Below are positions 15,963-24,054 of a DNA stretch of 64,000 bases, one piece after another. The DNA is taken from positions 682,001-746,000 of the forward strand of contig NZ_CP059570.1 in the NCBI RefSeq assembly GCF_014055005.1, in the 5' to 3' direction. The translations under genes and the position numbers were made by a program. Origin of the DNA: Neisseria dentiae. GTDB taxonomy: Bacteria; Pseudomonadota; Gammaproteobacteria; Burkholderiales; Neisseriaceae. The notes under the pieces were generated by a model. The model had not been told where the DNA came from. It was given only the letters and a program-made list of their open reading frames with translations, and did no database searches. Each line of letters begins with the position of its first letter. Position 1 is the stretch's first letter.

Positions 15963-16649
15963 TTAACTCATATACAGCCGCGTGTACAGCCGTTCGTGCT
16001 GCATGGCGCGGATGTCGGCGGCGGCGCAGGCGGCGCCCAGCCATTCGGGGTCGGGATTCAGGCTGGCGGCGACGGCGCGCGCGATGGCTTCGTGCAGGTC
16101 GAAGAGAATATCCTGCCCGTCCATCTGGCTTAACGGAATCAGTTTCACGCCGTTGGTAACTGCGCCGGCGGCGGCGTTGTAGTAGAACGCGGCGAGCGCG
16201 TCGGCTTTGTTTTGCTGCAATACGGCGGCAATCAGGCCGAAGGTGACGGGGTAGCAGCCGTGCGCTTCCTGGTGCGCCATGCCTGTCTGAAAACGCTGCA
16301 CGATGGCGGCGGTTTCGCGGCGGGCGAAGATTTTCAGCAGCCGCACGCCGAGTTTGAGCGAGGCTTCGCGGATTTCGCGCGGGGCTTTGGCGGCGACGGC
16401 GTGGCGGTCGATTTCGGCCAGCCGTTCAAAGTCGCCGGCCTGTGCGGCGTCGTATGCCAGCGAAACGTAAGCGCCGTCGTTATAGGCCCAGTTTTGTTCG
16501 AGCTGCACGGCCACATATTCTTTCAGACGGCCTGCATTGTCGACCACGCCTTGCTGCACGAAGGTTTCGAGGCCGCCCGAATGGTTGAAGCCGCCGATGG
16601 GCAGGGCGGGGTCGGCCAGTTGCAACAGCGTGGTCAGTTTAGTGTTCAT
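15963..16649 (-). CDS. ureF: urease accessory protein UreF
   Basis: 228 residues, normal length. UreF works with UreD and UreG as a gate for nickel delivery. Typical opening LLQLADPALPIGGFNHSGGL and closing RAMQHERLYTRLYMS. Its ATG lies 11 bp inside the end of ureE, giving translational coupling. A TGCCTGTCTGAA DUS at 16280-16291 is embedded in the coding region (reading QTGMAH). No lesion seen. Confidence 0.95.
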   Translation of the reverse strand: MNTKLTTLLQLADPALPIGGFNHSGGLETFVQQGVVDNAGRLKEYVAVQLEQNWAYNDGAYVSLAYDAAQAGDFERLAEIDRHAVAAKAPREIREASLKLGVRLLKIFARRETAAIVQRFQTGMAHQEAHGCYPVTFGLIAAVLQQNKADALAAFYYNAAAGAVTNGVKLIPLSQMDGQDILFDLHEAIARAVAASLNPDPEWLGAACAAADIRAMQHERLYTRLYMS

Positions 16650-17139
16650 GATGGTGGCCGTGCGGGTGGTCGTGATGATGATGGTGGTGGCCGTGGCCTT
16701 GTGCGGAATTGGCGCGCAATTGTTCGTTTAAGCGGCGCGTGTCGCGCTTGGGCGCAAAACCGGCGGCGGCGAGCCATTCGAACAGCGGCTTGTCGAAAGG
16801 CAGCAACAGTTCGTTGCCGTCGAGAAACAGCGGTGTGTGTTTGTTGCCGATTTCGTAACAGGCGCGCGCCATTTCGGGCAGGGTTTGCGGGGAGAGCACC
16901 ATCACTTCGGAAGGTTCGATTTCGATGGTAACCGCCAGTTTGTCGTTAAGAAACACCAAGTCGCCGTGGTGCAGGCGCTGGCCTTCTTTGAGCAGGCGGA
17001 AAGCGATGTCGCGCCCACCGTTGCTGGTTTTACGCAGGATGCGGCGGTCGGCTTCGTACCATTGCAGGGAAACGCGGTCGCGTTCGATGCCGTCGGGCAG
17101 GGTTTGCGGCGGCAGGATGTTTTGGATCAATAGGTTCAT
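16639..17139 (-). CDS. ureE: urease accessory nickel chaperone UreE
   Basis: 166 residues. Brings nickel to UreG. It has the DRVSLQWYEADRRILR-type N-terminal domain, then EPSEVMVLSPQTL and the metal-binding IGNKHTPLF with its conserved His. The tail is histidine-rich (GHGHHHHHHDHPHGHH). ATG 17139 chosen because it opens the family alignment (MNLLIQNIL); a longer frame would start in a DUS. Overlaps ureF. Confidence 0.94.
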   Translation of the reverse strand: MNLLIQNILPPQTLPDGIERDRVSLQWYEADRRILRKTSNGGRDIAFRLLKEGQRLHHGDLVFLNDKLAVTIEIEPSEVMVLSPQTLPEMARACYEIGNKHTPLFLDGNELLLPFDKPLFEWLAAAGFAPKRDTRRLNEQLRANSAQGHGHHHHHHDHPHGHHHEH

Positions 17140-17218
17140 GATTGGGCTTTCAGGCTGCTTTTCAGACGGCCTTTTTGGCTGCAACAGGCCGTCTGAAAAA
17201 CGGATATTCGGCGCGCGC

Positions 17219-18928
17219 TTAAAACAGAAAATACCGCTGCCCCAAGGGCACGCTTTGTGCCGGTTCGCAGGTGATGTGTTCGCCGTTGACGCGCACTTCG
17301 TAGCGTTCGGGGTCGACCGTGATGTTTGGCGTGCCGTTGTTGTGGATCAAGTCTTTTTTGCCGATGTTGCGGCAGTTTTCCACCGCCAGAGTGGCTTTGT
17401 TTAAACCGTATTGCGTGCGGATGTCGGCCTCGGCAGCGGCTTGCGACACGAACAGCACGGCGGTTTCGGCGGCGGCTTTGCCGTGCGCGCCGAACATCGG
17501 GCGGTACACCACGGGCTGCGGGGTGGAGATGCTGGCGTTGGGGTCGCCCATGCGGGCGTAGCTGATGAAGCCGTTTTTGATGATGATTTCGGGTTTCACG
17601 CCGAAGAAGGCGGGTTTCCACAATACGATGTCGGCCAGTTTGCCCGCTTCGATCGAGCCGACGTGGCGGCTGATGCCGTGGGCGATGGCGGGGTTGACGG
17701 TGTATTTGGCGATATAGCGTTTGATGCGGAAATTGTCGTTGTCGCCGCGCTCTTCGGGCAGTTGGCCGCGCTGCTGTTTCATTTTGTCGGCGGTCTGCCA
17801 GGTGCGGATGACCACTTCGGCCACGCGCCCCATGGCTTGCGAGTCGGAACTCATAATCGAAAACACGCCCATGTCGTGCAGAATGTCTTCGGCGGCGATG
17901 GTTTCGGGGCGGATGCGCGAATCGGCGAAGGCCACGTCTTCGGCCACGCGCTTGTCGAGGTGGTGGCACACCATCAGCATATCGAGGTGTTCGGCGATGG
18001 TGTTGACGGTAAACGGGCGGGTGGGGTTGGTGGAGGCGGGCAGCACGTTGGGATACATGGCGGCCTTGATGATGTCGGGGGCATGGCCGCCGCCCGCGCC
18101 TTCGGTGTGGAAGGTGTGGATCACGCGGCCGTTTACCGCCTGCATGGTGTCTTCGAGAAAGCCGCTTTCGTTGAGGGTGTCGGTGTGGATGGCGACTTGT
18201 ACGTCCATTTCGTCGGCCACGGTCAGGGCGGCATCGATCACGGCGGGGGGGGCGCCCCAGTCTTCGTGGATTTTCAAGCCCAGAGCGCCGGCGCGGATTT
18301 GTTCGCGCAAAGGCTCGGTGTCGGCGCAGTTGCCCTTGCCGAAAAAGCCGAGGTTCACCGGAAAGGCTTCGGCGGCCTGCAACATGCGGCGCATATTCCA
18401 CGCGCCGGGGGTAACGGTGGTGGCGTTGGTGCCGTCGGCGGGGCCGGTGCCGCCGCCGATCATGGTGGTGATGCCGCTCTCAATCGCGTGGGCAATCTGC
18501 TGCGGGCAGATATAGTGGATATGAGTGTCGATGCCGCCGGCGGTGGCGATCAGGTGTGCGCCGTTGTGCACTTCGGTGGCCGCGCCGATGATCATATCGG
18601 GGGTAACACCGTCCATGGTGTCGGGGTTGCCCGCTTGGCCGATGCCGACGATGCGGCCGTCGCGGATGCCGATGTCGGCTTTCACGATGCCCCAATGGTC
18701 GATGATGACCACGTTGGTAATCACGAAATCCAGCACGTTTTCATCGCTGCGGCAGGCATCGGCCGACTGCGCCATGCCGTCGCGCACCGATTTGCCGCCG
18801 CCGAATTTGCATTAGTCGCCATAGGTGAGCAGGTCGCGCTCGATTTCGGCAAAGAGCTGCGTATCGCCCAAGCGGATTTTGTCGCCCACGGTCGGGCCGT
18901 AGGTGGCCAGATATTGTGCGCGCGGAAT
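17219..18928 (-). pseudogene. ureC: urease subunit alpha UreC, broken by an in-frame TAA near the N-terminus
   Basis: Catalytic subunit, hydrolyses urea to ammonia and carbamate. Nickel and active-site motifs are intact: GIDTHIHYICP, the carbamylated Lys in GALGLKIHEDWGA, VAIHTDTLNE, FHTEGAGGGHAPD and the flap MVCHHLD. At 18812-18814 TAA interrupts TYGD*CKFGGGKSVRDG; GAA (Glu) needs one G-to-T change. The family start position is ATT (18926-18928), not ATG; the nearest ATG (18942) is out of frame. A downstream GTG at 18787 would lose ~47 residues. Without the stop the frame is continuous with ureB. Confidence 0.9.
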
Positions 18929-19273
18929 ATTGAGCGCGGCATCTTTGAGGCCGTCTGAAAGCGGCGGCAGGCTGGCGCCCCGGGTTTCGTTGCGCAAGCC
19001 TTTCAACACGCGGCGGCCGCCGAAAGACACCAATTCCACCGTTTTCTCTTCGCCCGGCTCGAAGCGCACGGCGTTGCCGCTGGGAATATTCAGGCGGAAA
19101 CCCTTGGCCGCTTCGCGATCGAACGACAGCGCGGGGTTGGTTTCGTAAAAATGGTAATGCGAGCCGACCTGTATCGGGCGGTCGCCGAGGTTGGTAACGG
19201 TTAGTGTGCGCACGGCGCGGTTGCGGTTGGCGGCGATGCCGCCTTCGGCGGTGCGGTATTCTCCGGGAATCAT
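18812..19273 (-). CDS. ureB: urease subunit beta UreB, running in frame into the UreC N-terminus
   Basis: First ~100 residues are UreB: MIPGEYRTAEGGIAANRNR, the GDRPIQVGSHYHFYETNPAL signature and LNIPSGNAVRFEPGEEKTV. UreB normally ends about there. Here no stop occurs; the frame passes through a DUS-encoded linker (PLSDGLKDA) into the UreC start (PRAQYLATYGPTVGDKIRLG) and ends at the premature TAA. Either beta and alpha were made as a fusion, or the ureB stop and ureC start have been lost. Both readings are possible. Confidence 0.85.
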   Translation of the reverse strand: MIPGEYRTAEGGIAANRNRAVRTLTVTNLGDRPIQVGSHYHFYETNPALSFDREAAKGFRLNIPSGNAVRFEPGEEKTVELVSFGGRRVLKGLRNETRGASLPPLSDGLKDAALNIPRAQYLATYGPTVGDKIRLGDTQLFAEIERDLLTYGD

Positions 19274-19322
19274 GGGGTGTCCTTTTGAGGTTTTCAGACG
19301 GCCTGTTTGGGGCCGGCTTGCA

Positions 19323-20147
19323 TTATTCGTGCAGGTAAAATTCGCCGCGGCCGACTTCGATTACACGTCCGCCGACTTCGATGCCTTGGTCGTCCACCGC
19401 CAGCGACAAGCGGTTGGGGCGGCCCATGCTGTCGCCTTGGAAAATGGTGCGCGTCAGTGGGGCTCGGCCGCAATGGGCGTAATACGCGCCGAGATTGGCG
19501 CAGGCGGAGCCGGTGCCGCTGTCTTCCAACACCACTTGGCCTGAGGTGAAAAACAGGCGGCTGTACACGGTGTCGCCTGCTTCGTACCACAGATACAGCA
19601 CGTCGCGCGGGCAATCGCGGCAGAGTGTGCGCAGGCCCTCGGCATCCGGCGCAGCTGCTTGCAGCGCAGCCAAGCTCATCACCTGCATCAATAATTGCTC
19701 GGAACCGCTGTTCACGCGGTAGGCGTGTTCGGCCAAATCGGCGGTGTGCAAACCCAGCATTCGGGCAAATTCACCGGCGGTGGCAGCGGCGGTTTCGCAG
19801 GTGTAACCCGCTATCCGCATCACGGCGCGGCCGTCGGCGCAGCGGATGTCGACCGGTTTGGCGCGGGTGTGCAGGGTAAAGCGTTCGGGCAGGCCGCGCA
19901 GCTTTTGCAAGAGGGCGGCGGTGCCGATCACGGGATGGCCGGCCAGCGGCAGCTCGTAATCGGGGGTGAAGATGCGCAGTTGGTCGCCGAACACGAACAC
20001 GGTTTCGCTCAAATTAAACTGTTTGGCAACGGCCTGCATTTGCGCGTCGTCCAAGCCGCAGGCTTCGGGAAACACGGCCAGCGGATTGCCGCCGAAATGG
20101 GTTTCGGCAAAGACGTTGGCCAATACAAAGGGGTAGTTTCGGTTCAT
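19323..20147 (-). CDS. PhzF family isomerase/epimerase-like protein
   Basis: 274 residues. Opening FVLANVFAETHFGGNPLAVF with the conserved N-P, then FNLSETVFVF (catalytic Glu position), LAGHPVIGTAALL in each half of the pseudo-symmetric fold and GTGSACANLGAYY near the end. PhzF isomerises dihydro-hydroxyanthranilate in phenazine synthesis, but most homologues are uncharacterised. It sits between ureA and ureB, where it has no known urease role. Confidence 0.88.
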   Translation of the reverse strand: MNRNYPFVLANVFAETHFGGNPLAVFPEACGLDDAQMQAVAKQFNLSETVFVFGDQLRIFTPDYELPLAGHPVIGTAALLQKLRGLPERFTLHTRAKPVDIRCADGRAVMRIAGYTCETAAATAGEFARMLGLHTADLAEHAYRVNSGSEQLLMQVMSLAALQAAAPDAEGLRTLCRDCPRDVLYLWYEAGDTVYSRLFFTSGQVVLEDSGTGSACANLGAYYAHCGRAPLTRTIFQGDSMGRPNRLSLAVDDQGIEVGGRVIEVGRGEFYLHE

Positions 20148-20216
20148 GGTTTTCTCCGGGGCAGGGTAATGCCTGTCTGAAAGGTTTATGGTTTGATGAT
20201 TCTAACAGCCATTTTT

Positions 20217-20915
20217 TCAGACGGCCTGCAAACTCGAAACGTAGCTCGCGAAGCGTTGCAGCAGGGCGGCGGCTTCGGGGGTGTTTTGCGCGGGTTCGGC
20301 GTGTTGCCTGCCGTGGTGGCGGCGCAGGTAGCCGCTCATCACGCCGGCGCTGAATTCGGGGTGGAACTGCACGCCCCAGGTGTGTTTGCCCAGGCGGAAG
20401 GCGTGATGCGCTTCGTGCGGGTTGCGGCACAGCAAAACGGCTTGCGGCGGCAGTTTCAGCGCGCTTTGGCGGTGGACGGTGTGGGCGGGAAAGCGGCTGC
20501 CCAGCGGGGCGAACAGCGGGTCGTCGTCGCAGGCGGGCAGGCGTTCGATGGTTTGGGTGCCGATTTCGAGGCCGTTGGGGTTGTCGCCTGCTTCGCCGCC
20601 GAGTGCGTGCGCCAGCAGTTGGTGGCCGTAGCACAGTCCGAACAGCGGCAGGCCGTGTCCGTGGGCTTGCGAGAGCCAGCGGGCGGTGCGCTCGCTCCAA
20701 TCGGCTTTGTCGCTCACCATGTCGTGCGAGCCGGTGATGACGGCGGCGGCGCAGTTTGACGGGGCGGGCAGGGCGGCTGCGCGCGAAACGTCGACCACGC
20801 GGGTTTTGCGCTGCTTGCCGTTTAAGGCGCGGTAGACCATGTCGTCGAAATCTCCGTGGGCGGCGGCGATTTCGGGGAAGGTGTGTCCGGTTTGGATGAT
20901 AAGGATGGGTTTCAT
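20217..20915 (-). CDS. class I glutamine amidotransferase (GATase1) family protein
   Basis: 232 residues. Nucleophile elbow GLCYGHQLLAHALGG with catalytic Cys at ~94 and His/Glu in VQFHPEFSAGV; DMVSDKADWSERTARWL is typical of the stand-alone GuaA-like branch that hydrolyses gamma-glutamyl bonds or Gln. Located 13 bp after ureA and before phzF, hence probably cotranscribed with urease. An ammonia-handling role is conceivable but not shown. Confidence 0.88.
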   Translation of the reverse strand: MKPILIIQTGHTFPEIAAAHGDFDDMVYRALNGKQRKTRVVDVSRAAALPAPSNCAAAVITGSHDMVSDKADWSERTARWLSQAHGHGLPLFGLCYGHQLLAHALGGEAGDNPNGLEIGTQTIERLPACDDDPLFAPLGSRFPAHTVHRQSALKLPPQAVLLCRNPHEAHHAFRLGKHTWGVQFHPEFSAGVMSGYLRRHHGRQHAEPAQNTPEAAALLQRFASYVSSLQAV

Positions 20916-20928
20916 GTTCAGACGGCCT

Positions 20929-21231
20929 TTAACGGATGGGCTGGTGTACGGTAACGAGTTTGGTGCCGTCGGGGAAGGTGGCTTCGATCTGCACTTCGTG
21001 CACCATGTCGGCCACGCCTTCCATCACGTCGTTCATGCCCAACAGGGTGGCGCCGTAGTTCATCAGTTCGGCCACGCTCATGCCGTCGCGGGCGGCTTCT
21101 TGAAGGTGGCTGGAAATATAGGCCACGGCTTCGGGATAGTTGAGCTTCAGGCCGCGCGCGCGGCGTTTGGCGGCCAACTCGCCGGCGAGAAACAGCATCA
21201 GTTTTTCTTGTTCGCGGCTGGTGAGGTGCAT
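20929..21231 (-). CDS. ureA: urease subunit gamma
   Basis: 100 residues, full length for a separate gamma subunit. MHLTSREQEKLMLFLAGELA, LKLNYPEAVAYISSHLQEAARDG split by normal spacing, and the C-terminal DGTKLVTVHQPIR are canonical. It is separated from ureB by two unrelated genes, unlike the usual contiguous ureABC. Confidence 0.97.
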   Translation of the reverse strand: MHLTSREQEKLMLFLAGELAAKRRARGLKLNYPEAVAYISSHLQEAARDGMSVAELMNYGATLLGMNDVMEGVADMVHEVQIEATFPDGTKLVTVHQPIR

Positions 21232-21300
21232 GGGGGGTTCCTTGTGGTGGTTGGTTTTCAGACGGCCTATGCCTGTCTGAAAAAATGATTCGGGTGCGGT

Positions 21301-22009
21301 TTATACGCTCAAATATTGCTGGATCAGCTCTTCGGTGAGTTCGCCGCCCCCGCCCTGCGCCACGCAATGGCCGCGCTCGAGCAGCACGAAGTGGTCGGCC
21401 AGCAGTTTGATCAGGTTGAGTTTCTGCTCGACGATTAACACGGTCAGCCCCCCATTCTTGATTGAGGCGGCGGATCACGCGGGTGATGTCGTCGACGATA
21501 TTGGGCTGGATGCCTTCGGTGGGTTCGTCGAGAATCAGCAGGCTGGGGTTGAGTATCAGCGCGCGGCCGATGGCGAGCTGTTGCTGCTGGCCGCCGGAGA
21601 GGTCGCCGCCGCGCCGCTGTTTCATGTCGTAGAGCACGGGAAACAGCTCGTAAATCATCTCGGGCACGCCGGCGCTGCGCTCGCCCGTGCGTTTGCGGTA
21701 AACCGGCAGGCTGATTCTGAGGTTGTCTTCCACGCTGAGTTGGGAAAATATCTGCCGCCCCTGCGGCACATAGGCGATGCCCAGATAGGGGCGTTTTTCG
21801 GGGCGCTGTTTGAGCAGGTCGGTGCCGCCGTAGGAAAGTTGTTCGGCTTTGGCGGCCACCTGCCCCATGATGGCTTTGAGCAGGGTGGTTTTGCCCACGC
21901 CGTTGCGGCCGATGATGCAGGTGCATTGTTTTTCGGGCGCGGTAAAGCTGATGTCGTGCAGGATGTGGCTTTGGCCGTAGTATTGGTTGAGGTTTTTTAC
22001 GCTTAACAT
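21301..22009 (-). pseudogene. urtE: urea ABC transporter ATP-binding protein UrtE, frameshifted in a G6 tract
   Basis: UrtE energises urea uptake with UrtD. N-terminal MLSVKNLNQYYGQSHILHDI, Walker A GRNGVGKTT, signature LSGGQQQQLAIGRAL and Walker B LLILDEPTEG are in one frame. After RRLNQEWG (21448-21453, six C on the plus strand) the family sequence (LTVLIVEQKLNLIKLLA, ending IQQYLSV) continues in the +1 frame to TAA at 21301. One G too many explains it. A homopolymer sequencing error is the main alternative to a true mutation. Confidence 0.88.
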
Positions 22010-22023
22010 GGTTTTCCTTTCGG

Positions 22024-22052
22024 AGGCCGTCTGAAAGGTTTTCAGACGGCCT
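22024..22052 (-). terminator. DUS-pair hairpin between urtD and urtE
   Basis: AGGCCGTCTGAAA/TTTCAGACGGCCT stem in the urtD-urtE gap; a second hairpin made of TGCCTGTCTGAA dialect (22085-22116) lies beside it. The two together could attenuate the urt-ure transcript. Confidence 0.55.
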
Positions 22053-22084
22053 GACGGTTTGGTTTGCGGTTTGCAGCCTGCCGA

Positions 22085-22116
22085 TGCCTGTCTGAAATAT
22101 TTTTTTCAGACAGGCA
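22085..22116 (-). terminator. hairpin from an inverted pair of TGCCTGTCTGAA DUS
   Basis: TGCCTGTCTGAA, AT-rich loop, perfect complement, five bases after the urtD stop codon. Confidence 0.6.
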
Positions 22117-22120
22117 TTGT

Positions 22121-22930
22121 TTAAGCTGCTTTTTGGCCGCCGCCCAGATACACATCAATCACTTGTTGGTTGTTTTGCACTTCGCTTAAGCTGCCTTCGG
22201 CGAGGATGCTGCCCTGATGCAGCACGGTGACTTTGCGGGCGATTTTGCGCACGAATTCCATATCGTGCTCAATCACGGCGATGGCCTGCTCGCCCGCCAG
22301 CGAGGTGAGCAGTTCGGCGGTGCGCTCGATTTCGCCGTGGGTCATGCCGGTAACGGGTTCGTCGATTAACAGCAGCTTGGGCTTCTGCATCAGCAGCATG
22401 CCGATTTCCAGCCATTGTTTCTGGCCGTGCGACAACACGCCGGCGTCGCGGCTGCGGGTGGCGGTGAGGCCGATGGTTTGCAGCACGTTATCGAGCAGGT
22501 CGTTCTGTTCGCCGCTGAGCTTGCGGCCTTTGCCGAACAGCGCGCCGAACACGCTTTTGCTGCCGGCGGCGGCCAGCGACAGGTTGTCGTACACGCTGAG
22601 CGATTCGAACACGGTGGGCGTTTGGAATTTGCGCCCCACGCCCGCGCGGGCGATTTCGGCTTCGCTCATGGCCAACAGGTTGTAGCGCTGGCCGAGCCAC
22701 ACGTCGCCCGTGTCGGGGCGGGTTTTGCCGGTGATGATGTCCATCATGGTCGATTTGCCCGCGCCGTTGGGGCCGATGATGCAGCGCAATTCGCCTTTGT
22801 CGATATAGAGGTTGAGGTTGTTGATGGCTTTGAAGCCGTCGAAACTCACCGACACGTCTTCCATATAGAGAATGTATTTGTTGTCGATGTGCAGGTTGTC
22901 GAAACGGTTGCGGTTGGCTTTGGCTTTCAT
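22121..22930 (-). CDS. urtD: urea ABC transporter ATP-binding protein UrtD
   Basis: 269 residues. Walker A IIGPNGAGKSTMMDIITGK, the family-typical KFQTPTVFESLSVYDNL, signature SHGQKQWLEIGMLL, Walker B KLLLIDEPVTGM and the switch His in VIEHDMEFV are present. ATG 22930 overlaps the urtC stop (ATGA); longer frames upstream belong to urtC. Confidence 0.95.
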   Translation of the reverse strand: MKAKANRNRFDNLHIDNKYILYMEDVSVSFDGFKAINNLNLYIDKGELRCIIGPNGAGKSTMMDIITGKTRPDTGDVWLGQRYNLLAMSEAEIARAGVGRKFQTPTVFESLSVYDNLSLAAAGSKSVFGALFGKGRKLSGEQNDLLDNVLQTIGLTATRSRDAGVLSHGQKQWLEIGMLLMQKPKLLLIDEPVTGMTHGEIERTAELLTSLAGEQAIAVIEHDMEFVRKIARKVTVLHQGSILAEGSLSEVQNNQQVIDVYLGGGQKAA

Positions 22931-24054
22931 GCGGCGCCCTCCTGTGCGGCGGCGGGTTGGTCGGGTTCTTCGGGTTGGTCGGCCCGTTTGCGGGCAACCA
23001 GGCCGGCGATGCCGTCTTTCAGGAAAATGGTAACCAGCACGAACAGCGCGCCCAAGAAAAACAGCCAGGCGTCGGGCAGGGCGGCGGTGAGCCAGGTTTT
23101 GGCATAGTTCACCGCAAACGCGCCGATAATCGCGCCGTAGAGCGTGGCGCGGCCGCCCAAAGCCACCCAAACGATGATTTCGATCGACATCAGCGGTGCA
23201 AATTCGCCCGGGTTGATGATGCCCACCTGCGGCACATACAGGGCGCCTGCCACGCCGGCGAGCATGGCGGAAAACACGAATACCGCGAGTTTGATGTGTT
23301 CGACGCGGAAGCCCACAAAGCGCACGCGCATTTCGGCATCGCGGGTGGCAATAATCAGCTTGCCCAAGCGCGTGTTCATCACGCTGCGCAAGAAGGCGTA
23401 AACGGCCAGAATGGTGATACCGGTGATGGCGAACAGGGCCACGCGGGTGGCATCGGCGGTGAGGTTGAAGCCGAGCAGGGTTTTGAAGCCGGTAAGGCCG
23501 TTGTTGCCGCCGAAGCCGGTTTCGTTCAGGTAAAACGCCAGCATCAGCGCATAAGTCATGGCTTGGGTGATGATGGAAAGGTAAACGCCGGAAACGCGCG
23601 AGCGGAAACACAGGCCGCCGATAACGAATGCTAGCAGGCCGGGCGCGAACAGCATCATCACGAATGCCCAGGCGAAATATTCCGAGCCGCTCCAAAACCA
23701 CGGCAATCCGTTCCAGCCGAGAAACACCATAAAATCGGGCAGGCTGCCGGGCGCACTGCCGGCGCGGGTGAGATACATACCCATCGCGTAGCCGCCCAAG
23801 GCGAAAAACGCACCGTGGCCGAGACTGAGTATGCCCAGATAGCCCCAAGCCAGATCCAAGGCCAGCGCCAGCAGCGCGTAGCACAGGTATTTGCCCAGCA
23901 GGGTTACGGTGTAGGTGGAAATGTGCAGCAGGCTTTCAGACGGCATCAACAGGTTGCCGATGGGCACAATAATCAGCAGCAGCACCAGAAAACCCAGCGT
24001 CAGCCTGCCCAGCAACGGCTCGCGCCGGAATGTGTTTAAGATGACGGAATTCAT
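22927..24054 (-). CDS. urtC: urea ABC transporter permease UrtC
   Basis: 375 residues, LivM-type permease with about ten membrane segments. DLAWGYLGILSLGHGAFFAL and GGRATLYGAIIGAF are typical of branched-chain amino acid/urea permeases. ATG 24054 overlaps the urtB stop; a longer frame upstream is the antisense of nothing and only reads through urtB. C-terminal tail is Pro/Glu rich. Confidence 0.94.
   Translation of the reverse strand: MNSVILNTFRREPLLGRLTLGFLVLLLIIVPIGNLLMPSESLLHISTYTVTLLGKYLCYALLALALDLAWGYLGILSLGHGAFFALGGYAMGMYLTRAGSAPGSLPDFMVFLGWNGLPWFWSGSEYFAWAFVMMLFAPGLLAFVIGGLCFRSRVSGVYLSIITQAMTYALMLAFYLNETGFGGNNGLTGFKTLLGFNLTADATRVALFAITGITILAVYAFLRSVMNTRLGKLIIATRDAEMRVRFVGFRVEHIKLAVFVFSAMLAGVAGALYVPQVGIINPGEFAPLMSIEIIVWVALGGRATLYGAIIGAFAVNYAKTWLTAALPDAWLFFLGALFVLVTIFLKDGIAGLVARKRADQPEEPDQPAAAQEGAA

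Noticed and set aside
17411..18958. 515-residue plus-strand reading frame opposite ureC
   Set aside because: Antisense shadow of a GC-rich gene; composition is Gly/Ala/Val/His-rich without motifs, while the other strand is clear UreC.
21448..21453. G6 tract in urtE as a phase-variation switch
   Set aside because: Six G is short for Neisseria phase-variable tracts; an error or fixed mutation is simpler. A similar one-base loss in a T6 run of the IS630 transposase adds to the suspicion of homopolymer errors.
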